A DNA stretch of 64,000 nucleotides from Maribacter zhoushanensis (GTDB lineage Bacteria > Bacteroidota > Bacteroidia > Flavobacteriales > Flavobacteriaceae). Numbering within the stretch: the stretch's first letter is position 1; the number at the start of each line of letters is the position of its first letter. The stretch spans positions 229,908 to 293,907 of the forward strand of contig NZ_JARKMR010000003.1 of NCBI RefSeq assembly GCF_029350975.1, in the 5' to 3' direction. Below are positions 15,773 through 23,909 of the stretch, one piece after another. The notes beneath the pieces were generated by a model. The model had not been told where the DNA came from, searched no databases, and saw nothing but the letters and a program-made list of their open reading frames with translations. A program made the position numbers and the translations under genes.

Positions 15773-17117
15773 TATATCTCATAACAAACTAAATCAAAAG
15801 GTTTCAATTGAGCGATTTAAGTCGGTTCAAAAAGTAAACCATCAAAGGCATTACAAGCATTTTAATAGATTTCTATTTGCATTTGCAGTAGTAGGGGTTA
15901 TCGTTTTGTTTTTGCCTTGGACACAGACTATTAACGCAAGAGGCTTCTTAACCACCCTTACCCCAGGCCAAAGACCACAAACTATTCAATCTCAAATTCC
16001 GGGTAGAATAGAAGAATGGTATGTACAAGAGGGTGATTATGTAAAAAAGGGAGACACCATACTATTTATATCTGAAGTAAAATCAGAGTATTTTGATCCA
16101 GATTTGGTAGAAAGAACAGGGCAGCAATTAAAGTCAAAAGCATCTTCTGTAACCTCTTATGAGGATAAGGTGAAATCTTTAGATAATCAAGTAGCGGCCT
16201 TATTCAATGAAAGGCGATTAAAGTTAGAGCAAGCCAAAAATAAATTGATGCAGGCAAAACTAAAGGCACAAAGTGATAGTATAGATTTTGAGGCTGCAAA
16301 GACAAATATTCAAATTGCGGAGCGTCAATACGAGCGTACCGCTCAGTTACAAAGCGAAGGTTTAAAGGCAGTGACAGATGTTGAGGCAAAACGTTTAAAG
16401 CTTCAAGAGACACAAGCAAAATTACTCTCTCAAGAAAACAAATTATTGGCTGCTAAGAATGAGATTATAAATGCTGAAGTAGAAATCAATAGGGTGCAGG
16501 CTTCGTATACAGATAAGATTTCAAAGGCGCAGAGCGATAAGTTTACCGCAATGTCCAATCAATTTGATTCAGAGGCACAGGTTAGTAAATTAGAGAATGA
16601 TTATACCAATTACCAAATGCGAAGCCAGCTTCGTTATATTCGGGCGCCACAAAACGGTTACATCAATAAAGTGCTTACTGCAGGTATAGGTGAAACTTTT
16701 AAAGAAGGTACCCCGTTAGTGGGTATTATGCCGGCTGATTACGATATGGCGGTTGAAACGTTTGTAGATCCTATAGATTTACCCTTGATCCATTTAGGGG
16801 AAAGCGTACGAATACAGTTTGATGGTTGGCCTGCAATTGTTTTTAGTGGTTGGCCAAATGCATCTTACGGTACATATGCGGGTAAAGTAGTGGCTATAGA
16901 AACCTTTATAAACCCTAATGGAAAATACAGAATATTGCTGTCGCCGGATAAAGATGATCAAGCATGGCCAGAAGCTTTACGTGTTGGGTCTGGTGCAAAT
17001 ACCATAGCCCTGTTAGAAGATGTGCCAATCTGGTATGAACTATGGCGTCAACTTAATGGTTTTCCTGCCAATTACTATCAACCGGAAGGGGCTCAAGATA
17101 AACCTGTAAAAAAATAA
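15765..17117 (+). CDS. HlyD-family membrane fusion protein
   Basis: 450 aa. One TM helix about residues 34-52 (FAVVGVIVLFLPW), a lipoyl half-motif (GRIEEWYVQEGDYVKKGDTILFISE), a long coiled coil (~120-290, rich in Gln/Lys/Glu/Ala), the second lipoyl half (RYIRAPQNGYINKVLTAGIGETFKEGTPLVGIMP) and a beta-barrel domain. This bridges an inner-membrane exporter to TolC in type I secretion. Its ATG lies inside the last codons of the ABC gene (GATGCTTAA), so the two are translationally coupled. Confidence 0.93.
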   Translation: MLNISHNKLNQKVSIERFKSVQKVNHQRHYKHFNRFLFAFAVVGVIVLFLPWTQTINARGFLTTLTPGQRPQTIQSQIPGRIEEWYVQEGDYVKKGDTILFISEVKSEYFDPDLVERTGQQLKSKASSVTSYEDKVKSLDNQVAALFNERRLKLEQAKNKLMQAKLKAQSDSIDFEAAKTNIQIAERQYERTAQLQSEGLKAVTDVEAKRLKLQETQAKLLSQENKLLAAKNEIINAEVEINRVQASYTDKISKAQSDKFTAMSNQFDSEAQVSKLENDYTNYQMRSQLRYIRAPQNGYINKVLTAGIGETFKEGTPLVGIMPADYDMAVETFVDPIDLPLIHLGESVRIQFDGWPAIVFSGWPNASYGTYAGKVVAIETFINPNGKYRILLSPDKDDQAWPEALRVGSGANTIALLEDVPIWYELWRQLNGFPANYYQPEGAQDKPVKK

Positions 17118-17119
17118 GA

Positions 17120-18523
17120 ATGAAAAGAATTATTATCTTTTTCTATCTATTATTTGGGTTAGTGGTGAGTGCCCAAACTGTAGATTCTGTACAGCTAAAT
17201 TTCAGGGAATATTTGGGTTACGTTAAAAAGTATCACCCGGTGGCCAAACAGGCAGAAATGGTGATGAGCGTTGGTCAGGCAAATCTGATGAAGGCACGTG
17301 GTGGTTTTGACCCTAAAATTGCGGTAGACTATGCTACAAAGGAATTTAAAGGATCAGAGTATTATGATTTATTGAATTCTACCTTTAAGGTTCCTACTTG
17401 GTATGGTATAGAATTAAAGGGTGAATTTGAGCAGTATTCTGGCGAGTATTTAAATGCGGAAAGAAACGTGCCAGATGACGGTTTATATAGTGCCGGCGTG
17501 GCTCTTTCTTTAGGTCGTGGCTCTTGGATCAATGAAAGAATGGCTACCGTTAAAAAAGCAAAATTTTTTAGGGAGCAATCTAAGGCAGATAGAGATTTAT
17601 TGGTCAATCAAGTATTGTTCGATGCCTCATTGGCATATTTTAATTGGTTACAGGCGTACAGAAATAGTTTGTTGTTCAATGATTTTTTATTGAATGCCAA
17701 AGTAAGGCTAAAGGGTGTTAACCGTAGCGCACAAGCAGGTGAAATTGCCGCCATAGATACTGTTGAGGCAAAGATTGCGGTTCAGAATAGGGCGTTAGAA
17801 AAAGAGCAGGCCAATGTAGTTTTGCGTAATGCCAGATTAGAACTTTCTAATTACCTATGGATGGGTGAAAACATTCCTATGGAACTACAATCGCAAGTTG
17901 TTCCAGACACTTCTTTAGATGCTGAAATTGACCAAGCTCTGGAAATCTTAGGAAAACCGTTAGATAGTTTTGTGTTAGAGAATCATCCAAAGCTAAAATC
18001 ACTAGGTTATAAAATTGATGGTTTAGTAGTTGATAAGCGTTTAAAAACGAATAAGCTTTTACCTAGAATTGATGTGGAGTATAAGTTCATTACAGATGAG
18101 CCCAGATATTTAAACTCATTTGAAACACAAAATTATAAAGCTGGTTTAAATTTTGAACTCCCCTTATTTTTGAGAAAAGAGCGTGGCGATTTAAAATTGG
18201 CAAAACTGAAGTTAAAAGATGCTCAATTTGAGCTTGATAATGCTGAGGTGCAGATTCAGAATAAAATAACTGCTATTTATAACGAGTTAGATTCTTTTCA
18301 GAATCAGAATGTTCTAATAGATGATATTGTGTCTAGTTATGAAGCGCTGTTAGCTGCTGAAGAACGAAAATTCAGTTTTGGCGAAAGCTCACTTTTCCTG
18401 ATCAATTCTAGGGAAAGTAAATTGATAGATGCGGTGCTGAAGCAAAACCAAGTGGAAAATAAATATTTTACGGCAAAGGCTAAGCTATTTAATAGTCTGG
18501 CGGTGAATCCTGAAAATTTGTAA
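17120..18523 (+). CDS. TolC-family outer-membrane protein
   Basis: 467 aa; signal peptide MKRIIIFFYLLFGLVVSAQ; then two OEP repeats of coiled helices and barrel strands (NPKLKSLGYKID-like and NSRESKLIDAVLKQNQVENKYFTAKAKL). Forms the outer-membrane duct for the ABC-HlyD pair encoded immediately upstream (3 bp gap). Completes a TetR-ABC-HlyD-TolC operon. Confidence 0.92.
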   Translation: MKRIIIFFYLLFGLVVSAQTVDSVQLNFREYLGYVKKYHPVAKQAEMVMSVGQANLMKARGGFDPKIAVDYATKEFKGSEYYDLLNSTFKVPTWYGIELKGEFEQYSGEYLNAERNVPDDGLYSAGVALSLGRGSWINERMATVKKAKFFREQSKADRDLLVNQVLFDASLAYFNWLQAYRNSLLFNDFLLNAKVRLKGVNRSAQAGEIAAIDTVEAKIAVQNRALEKEQANVVLRNARLELSNYLWMGENIPMELQSQVVPDTSLDAEIDQALEILGKPLDSFVLENHPKLKSLGYKIDGLVVDKRLKTNKLLPRIDVEYKFITDEPRYLNSFETQNYKAGLNFELPLFLRKERGDLKLAKLKLKDAQFELDNAEVQIQNKITAIYNELDSFQNQNVLIDDIVSSYEALLAAEERKFSFGESSLFLINSRESKLIDAVLKQNQVENKYFTAKAKLFNSLAVNPENL

Positions 18524-18581
18524 GCATTGTACTTTTATTACTACTAAATCGTTCAATTAGAGATTGTAAAATAGTAAGCGC

Positions 18582-19196
18582 ATGGAATTAGTGATAGATG
18601 ATTTAATAAAAAAGGGATTACAAACCGGTTTTAGTTATGCTGAATACAGGACTTTGGTGGCTGATTTAGCTGAAAAAGGAGAAGCAAGTGGTCCTGAACA
18701 GTCAGAAGCTTTAACACAATACACGCAGTTAAACAATAGCCGTATGCGTAGATGGGATAAAACCTTAAAGTTTAGTGATGAAGCTGTGGCTAAAATTAAA
18801 TCTATAGACAAGAAAATTTCATGGTTGGTATTCTCTGAAAGCTGGTGTGGTGATGCATCACCTGCATTACCTGTTATGAACAAGATTGCAGAGCTTAATC
18901 CTAATATTTCTTTATCTATAATTCTTCGCGATGATAATTTAGAGGTGATGGATCAGTTTTTAACTAACGGAGGCAGGTCTATTCCTAAATTAATTGCTGT
19001 TGAAGAGGATAATAGTACCGTAGTTGCCACTTGGGGACCAAGATCGGCAAAAGCAACAAAATTGGTTGAAGATTATAAGACAGAGCATGGTAAGTTAACC
19101 CCTGAGTTTAAACAGGACCTTCAAATGTTTTACAATAAAGATAAAGGTCAAAGTATTTTAGAAGACTTACTACAGTCGCTGGATAGTCTGGTATAA
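18582..19196 (+). CDS. Thioredoxin-fold protein (Thioredoxin_9-like)
   Basis: 204 aa, cytosolic (no signal). A helical N-terminus (~1-70) precedes a thioredoxin fold with VFSESWCGDASPALPVMNKIAE and the cis-Pro loop GGRSIPKLIAV. Only one cysteine sits in the active-site position (WCGDASP instead of WCxxC), so it cannot form the usual intramolecular disulfide; monothiol or bacilliredoxin-like chemistry, or no redox role, is possible. Fits the Thioredoxin_9 type common in Bacteroidota and Firmicutes. Starts 58 bp after the TolC gene. Confidence 0.85.
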   Translation: MELVIDDLIKKGLQTGFSYAEYRTLVADLAEKGEASGPEQSEALTQYTQLNNSRMRRWDKTLKFSDEAVAKIKSIDKKISWLVFSESWCGDASPALPVMNKIAELNPNISLSIILRDDNLEVMDQFLTNGGRSIPKLIAVEEDNSTVVATWGPRSAKATKLVEDYKTEHGKLTPEFKQDLQMFYNKDKGQSILEDLLQSLDSLV

Positions 19197-19223
19197 AAAC
19201 AGGGCTTTTTATCTTGTATTAGA

Positions 19224-19952
19224 TTACTTCCCTTGAAATAAATAAGTGATCGTTCCTTTTTGAGAATCTTTGGTAGAAGAATTAAATCTTGCTTTTAACG
19301 CATAGTTGATGGCGTTATCAACAAGGCATCCGTTAGAAGTGCCTGAGCTTTTGGCATTATAATCTGCTTCGGTAACATAGCCTAAAGCATTTACCTCAAT
19401 ATTAATGACCACTTTACCGCCTTCTATACACGTGTATATTGGTGGTGGTAACTTATAGTTGTTTCTGTCAACTAAAGAGTAAGAAACAGAAGTTCTCCTT
19501 GCGGCCAGGTTGTTGGTGAATTCTTTCTTTTGAGCTTCCTTTTCTCCTAGAAGTTGTTTTTTTTCTTCTCGTTTTTTTGCCAGAGCTTTAACTCTTGCGG
19601 AATAACCGTCATCAGAAATCATATTTTCTGTTGGGTCGCCATCGCTCATTTCATTGCGCTCTGCCATTAACTCCTCTAGTGTTTGTAGTGGTTCTGGATT
19701 GCCATAACTGGGCTTCGCAGTTTCGTTAAAGGCTAAATGACTTTTAATAGGGTCAGATTCTACTTGTTCCTCTTGTGGTTCTTCCTCTTTTAAGATTTCT
19801 TCTAGAACCTCAGGATCAATAACCATTTCAACAACATAATCTTCTTTAGATTCTTCTTGACTACCAAACTGAATATTATACAATACCAACACTACAATAG
19901 ACATGCTAAAGACAGTGGCAAGTAATGATAATTGTTTTCTGTTCAGATTCAT
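19224..19952 (-). CDS. TonB-like energy transducer
   Basis: 242 aa with the TonB layout: N-terminal TM anchor (residues ~9-29, LLATVFSMSIVVLVLYNI), an acidic Pro/Glu-rich periplasmic stretch (EEILKEEEPQEEQVESDP), a Lys/Glu helix (~125-148) and a C-terminal TonB-type domain (GGKVVINIEVNALGYVTEADYN ... AINYALKARFNS ... GTITYLFQGK). It would couple the proton-motive force to outer-membrane receptors. No ExbB/ExbD beside it, usual for secondary TonB copies in this phylum. Convergent with the thioredoxin-like gene. Confidence 0.82.
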   Translation of the reverse strand: MNLNRKQLSLLATVFSMSIVVLVLYNIQFGSQEESKEDYVVEMVIDPEVLEEILKEEEPQEEQVESDPIKSHLAFNETAKPSYGNPEPLQTLEELMAERNEMSDGDPTENMISDDGYSARVKALAKKREEKKQLLGEKEAQKKEFTNNLAARRTSVSYSLVDRNNYKLPPPIYTCIEGGKVVINIEVNALGYVTEADYNAKSSGTSNGCLVDNAINYALKARFNSSTKDSQKGTITYLFQGK

Positions 19953-20016
19953 GGGTATATAACCTTAATAATACCAAAATATTTTAGAAGATCGATAAAT
20001 GGTAATCAATTGTTTG

Positions 20017-20730
20017 TTACCTGCTTTCTTCTGTATCTAACAAGATATTGGCAAAAACCAAAGGGTCTTGAGCATTATCTACGTTAAAATCACCTATTTT
20101 GGTTCTTCTTAATGCTGTTAAATGCGCTCCAGATTTAAGTGCTTTACCAAAATCATGTGCCATAGACCTTATATAAGTTCCTTTGCTACATGCAATTCTA
20201 AAGTGAACATTCAATCCTTCAACAGCTGTAATTTCAAAAGTGCTTACATTAACTTTGCGCTTTGGTATATCTACTGTTTTACCTTCCCGTGCCAATTCAT
20301 ACAACCGCTTTCCATCTTTTTTAAGTGCTGAAAATACAGGTGGCGCTTGTTCTATGTCACCTATGAATTCATTGGTGGTGGCTGTTATAAGCTCTGTTGT
20401 AATATGATCTGTGCTGAAGGTTTCATTTATTTCTGTTTCAAGGTCATATGAAGGCGTTGTTGCCCCTAAGGTGAAAACACCTGTATATTCTTTTTCCTGC
20501 CCTTGGTATTCCGTGATTTTCTTAGTGAATTTTCCAGTACAGATAATAAGAAGTCCCGTAGCTAGTGGGTCTAACGTACCTGCATGTCCTATTTTAAATT
20601 TCTTTAAACTGAATTTCTTTCTTATAGCCCATTTCAATTTATTGACCGCCTGAAAAGAGGACCATTCTAGTGGTTTATCAATCAATAATACCTGACCGTT
20701 TAAATAGTCTTCTTTGGTCAAATCTTTCAT
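20017..20730 (-). CDS. truB: tRNA pseudouridine(55) synthase
   Basis: TruB, 237 aa, makes pseudouridine 55 in the tRNA T-loop. Visible: LLIDKPLEWSSFQAVNKLKW, then the catalytic motif GHAGTLDPLATGLLIICTGKFTK (Asp nucleophile), and the RNA-binding segment YELAREGKTVDIPKR. Shorter than E. coli TruB because it has no C-terminal PUA-like extension, which is normal here. Last gene of the ftsX-DUF3098-uppP-truB operon. Confidence 0.96.
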   Translation of the reverse strand: MKDLTKEDYLNGQVLLIDKPLEWSSFQAVNKLKWAIRKKFSLKKFKIGHAGTLDPLATGLLIICTGKFTKKITEYQGQEKEYTGVFTLGATTPSYDLETEINETFSTDHITTELITATTNEFIGDIEQAPPVFSALKKDGKRLYELAREGKTVDIPKRKVNVSTFEITAVEGLNVHFRIACSKGTYIRSMAHDFGKALKSGAHLTALRRTKIGDFNVDNAQDPLVFANILLDTEESR

Positions 20731-20751
20731 GAATTTGGGTGTTTTTTAGAA

Positions 20752-21549
20752 CTACGGATTAGTGAATCCGTATATAACGGCTATCAATCCTACAACAAGA
20801 CAGTAGATGGCAAAATAGGATAGCTTGCTTTTGCGAACGAGTTTGATCATCCAAGTACAAGCGGCAAGACCGGCAACAAAGGCTGCAATAAAACCGGCGC
20901 CCATGGCTACATTATTTTCTCCGTCAAAAGTTAAATCTCCGCTCATTAGGTCTTTGGCAATTTTACCGAATATTAGTGGAACGACCATTAAGAAAGAAAA
21001 TCTTGCAGCTTTTGATTTATCTACACCTAACAGCACAGAGGTAGAAATTGTAGCTCCACTTCGTGAAATTCCTGGTAGCATGGCAATTGCTTGAGAAATA
21101 CCTACAATAAAGGCATTACCAAAACTTACTTTCTTATCAGTGTCTTTCGCTTTATCGGCAAAATATAAAAGTACTGCTGTAATGATTAACATGAAACCAA
21201 CAAATCTAATGTTGCCTCCAAAAAATGCTTCTAACTGTTCTTCAAAAAATAAGCCTACAAATACGGCCGGTAACATTGAGATGATAATTTTAGCGGAAAA
21301 CTGACTTTCCTCGTTCCATTTAAACTGAAGCAAACCACTTAAAATTTCCCAAATGTCTTTTCTAAAAACAACAATGGTACTTAACGCAGTAGCAAAGTGA
21401 AGTACTACGGTAAATAATAAACTTTCTTCTTGTACAGAATTATCTCCTAAAATGGCTTTACCCAGTTCTAAATGTCCACTTGATGAAACAGGTAAAAACT
21501 CGGTTAATCCTTGAATAATACCGAGAATAATAGCGTCTAAAGTATCCAA
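20752..21549 (-). CDS. uppP: Undecaprenyl-diphosphatase
   Basis: UppP (BacA family), 265 aa, removes a phosphate from undecaprenyl diphosphate to recycle the lipid carrier for peptidoglycan and other glycans. Motifs: IIQGLTEFLPVSSSGHLELG and LPGISRSGATISTSVLLG, both on TM segments, with about eight TM helices. It starts directly after the DUF3098 stop codon. Conserved synteny. Confidence 0.97.
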   Translation of the reverse strand: MDTLDAIILGIIQGLTEFLPVSSSGHLELGKAILGDNSVQEESLLFTVVLHFATALSTIVVFRKDIWEILSGLLQFKWNEESQFSAKIIISMLPAVFVGLFFEEQLEAFFGGNIRFVGFMLIITAVLLYFADKAKDTDKKVSFGNAFIVGISQAIAMLPGISRSGATISTSVLLGVDKSKAARFSFLMVVPLIFGKIAKDLMSGDLTFDGENNVAMGAGFIAAFVAGLAACTWMIKLVRKSKLSYFAIYCLVVGLIAVIYGFTNP

Positions 21550-21813
21550 TTAATCTTTCTTTTTGTGTGGGTTCAATAAAATGGCATAAATTTCTATACC
21601 TAAGCCAATAAGCACTAAAGTTGGTGCAAGTCTTATTCTTCTAAAATTATAGATTTCAGGATTAAAAACGTTGGGGTCGTCACTACCACCACCGCTCATT
21701 AAGATAAAACCTATTGCAATACAGGCAAGACCAATAAACATGAACATGTAATTTTTCTTCTGAAAAATAAATTCTTGTTTAGAATGCTGTTCCACTTTGT
21801 TGTTTTTACTCAT
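21550..21813 (-). CDS. DUF3098 membrane protein
   Basis: 87 aa, two TM helices (~22-42 and ~60-80) separated by GGGSDDPNVFNPEIYNFRRIRLAPTLV, the DUF3098 signature. Always seen between ftsX and uppP in Bacteroidota, so a cell-division or envelope link is plausible; its molecular role is unknown. 9 bp after ftsX. Confidence 0.9.
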   Translation of the reverse strand: MSKNNKVEQHSKQEFIFQKKNYMFMFIGLACIAIGFILMSGGGSDDPNVFNPEIYNFRRIRLAPTLVLIGLGIEIYAILLNPHKKKD

Positions 21814-21822
21814 GCCGCAAAT

Positions 21823-22701
21823 TTAATAATATAATTCGTCCGTTCTAAGATTTAAGAAGCGTTGGGTCGCGAAATAGGTGCTAATGAACGAAATAAGTAT
21901 TCCCAATAGAAAAACGCTAACAAATAAAATAACCAAAATATAAGGTTCATCAAATAATCCTAAATCTTGAAAATTAGTATTTACATAATACACAACACCG
22001 CCAATAGCCAATAAGGCAATAGCGGCACCGATCATACCAAGTTTAATGTTTTGCCATATAAATGGTCTTCTGATAAAGGTCTTTGTAGCCCCAACCATTT
22101 GCATGGTTTTAATGATAAATCGTTTAGAATAAATAGATAATCGTATAGAGCTATTGATTAATAACACGGCAATAAAAGTAAATATGGCACTGGCAACCAA
22201 AATCCAAAATCCTATTTGTTCTACGCTCTTGGCGACCATGCTTACCAGAACTCTATCATAGCTAACCTCGTCTACGAAGGTCTTTTCTGAGAGGGTGTCG
22301 GCAATTTCTTCAACTTTTTCAGCAGTAACAAAATCGGCATTTAACTTTACGTCTATGGAATTTTTAAGCGGATTGTATCCTAAATAATCAACAAAATCTT
22401 CGCCAATATCTTCACTGTGTTGCTTGGCTGCTTCTTCTTTAGATACATAGGTAGAAGATTTGGTGTATTCAGACATAGCCAAAGTCTTTTGAAGCTGTTC
22501 AACTTCAATTTCTTTGGTATTTTCTTTTAGAAAGACAGAAATGGTTATTTGTTCTTTAGAACGATCTGCCATTTTTTTAGTGTTCAAAACCAGTAAACCT
22601 AAAATGCCCAATAGAAATAAGACTAATGCAATACTTAGCACCACAGAAAAATAGGAGGAGATGAGTTTGCGTCTTTGATAATTTTCGAAGGAGTTTGCCA
22701 T
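21823..22701 (-). CDS. ftsX: Cell-division ABC permease FtsX
   Basis: 292 aa. FtsX is the membrane partner of FtsE and relays a signal to peptidoglycan hydrolases at the septum. One TM near the N-terminus (~20-42), an extracytoplasmic loop (~45-165) with EQITISVFLKENTKEIEVEQL and the YVSKEEAAKQ segment, then three C-terminal TM helices with KTMQMVGATKTFIRRPF, the FtsX coupling-loop signature. ftsE is not nearby. First gene of its operon. Confidence 0.93.
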   Translation of the reverse strand: MANSFENYQRRKLISSYFSVVLSIALVLFLLGILGLLVLNTKKMADRSKEQITISVFLKENTKEIEVEQLQKTLAMSEYTKSSTYVSKEEAAKQHSEDIGEDFVDYLGYNPLKNSIDVKLNADFVTAEKVEEIADTLSEKTFVDEVSYDRVLVSMVAKSVEQIGFWILVASAIFTFIAVLLINSSIRLSIYSKRFIIKTMQMVGATKTFIRRPFIWQNIKLGMIGAAIALLAIGGVVYYVNTNFQDLGLFDEPYILVILFVSVFLLGILISFISTYFATQRFLNLRTDELYY

Positions 22702-22744
22702 AAACTTAAAATTCTCTGTAAAAATAACAAAGTAACCTTATACT

Positions 22745-23875
22745 TTAGTTTTTATTTAGTTTAGGAAGCGTTAAAGGTTTAGGAGCTGGCGGAATTCTTT
22801 TTCTTAATAAAAGCATTTGACCAAGATGGCTTGATTGATGTTCCATTACATGAAACCATGAAAAGTGATTGTTAATGTTTGATCCTGGGTAAACTTCTGC
22901 TAACCAAGCATCATCTCTAGCTTTGAAATTTTCTTTAGTTTTTGCTCTAACTTTTTTCCATAGATTAAAATAGTAACTAGCTTCTTTTCCGTTAATACTG
23001 TTACGTGCACCCTCTCCAAGAGCCATTGCTATATCTAACTGTTTAGTGTCTTCCTCATCATATTCCATTTCATCAAAAGTTAAGTTTTGGTAATATACTT
23101 CGGTAGCGATCAAGTGCATGATAAGTGCCCCTATAGAATTTGCTTCTTTATCCATGATGTGATCTAATTCCCTAACATCTAGGGAGCTCATTTGCTTTTC
23201 TATTCTAATGCTTAAGTTGTCTAGCATGGTAACTAAAGTGCCTATTTGTGGTGTAAATCCTTCAATAGGTCCTATAAGGTTCGATTTATCTTCTACTACC
23301 CCTTCCCCAACTATTATAATGGCATTTTTCCCGTCAGCGGTATCATCGGTGTTTGTAAAAGTGAACTCTTTTATTTTAACTGGGTTCTCCTCGCTTATCC
23401 CATTGGACCAACCAGAAATCCCGCTTTCGGTTAAAGTTTGTTCAAAACTTGGGTTTTTAATATCCAATTTTTCAAATGAACCATCTGGCTTTTCTGTTTC
23501 AACAATAAAATTGTCATAAAAGAATTTTCCATTGCCACTACATAGTCCTCCAAAAACTAATGCTTTTGCATTTTTGTCTATTTCACCTTCAATGGTATAT
23601 GTTTTCCATTCATTAGAAAGAATAGGGCGATCACCCATATTATCAAAAAAGCCATTTTCTCCATCTTTTGTATCTGCTCTTGCCCAAAGACCAGACCAAC
23701 TACTATCCTCATCAGTAATAGTTTTAGCGGATGCTGTTACCCTAAACTTAATTTTTTGGTCAGTTGTAATTGTAATATTTTGAGCAAAGGAGGTCCAATC
23801 ACGTGATATTTCTTTTTGTGCGATTAATGTCGCAGTTGATAGGATAAGAATTGTTGCTATAAGTTTGGTTCTCAT
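22745..23875 (-). CDS. Secreted DinB-fold protein with N-terminal beta domain
   Basis: 376 aa. Signal peptide MRTKLIATILILSTATLIAQ; residues ~25-200 form a beta-sandwich resembling carbohydrate-binding/jelly-roll modules (SWSGLWARADTKDGENGFFDNMGDRP, KALVFGGLCSGNGKFFYDNF); residues ~205-360 are a DinB-like four-helix bundle with candidate metal ligands His254 (LIMHLIATE), His346 and His350 (HVMEHQSSHLGQ). DinB/YfiT proteins are normally cytosolic metal-dependent enzymes acting on small thiols; an exported fusion is unusual. Function unknown. Confidence 0.8.
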   Translation of the reverse strand: MRTKLIATILILSTATLIAQKEISRDWTSFAQNITITTDQKIKFRVTASAKTITDEDSSWSGLWARADTKDGENGFFDNMGDRPILSNEWKTYTIEGEIDKNAKALVFGGLCSGNGKFFYDNFIVETEKPDGSFEKLDIKNPSFEQTLTESGISGWSNGISEENPVKIKEFTFTNTDDTADGKNAIIIVGEGVVEDKSNLIGPIEGFTPQIGTLVTMLDNLSIRIEKQMSSLDVRELDHIMDKEANSIGALIMHLIATEVYYQNLTFDEMEYDEEDTKQLDIAMALGEGARNSINGKEASYYFNLWKKVRAKTKENFKARDDAWLAEVYPGSNINNHFSWFHVMEHQSSHLGQMLLLRKRIPPAPKPLTLPKLNKN

Positions 23876-23909
23876 TACTTAAATTTTCTTCTAAGATAGA
23901 AAGTTTATA

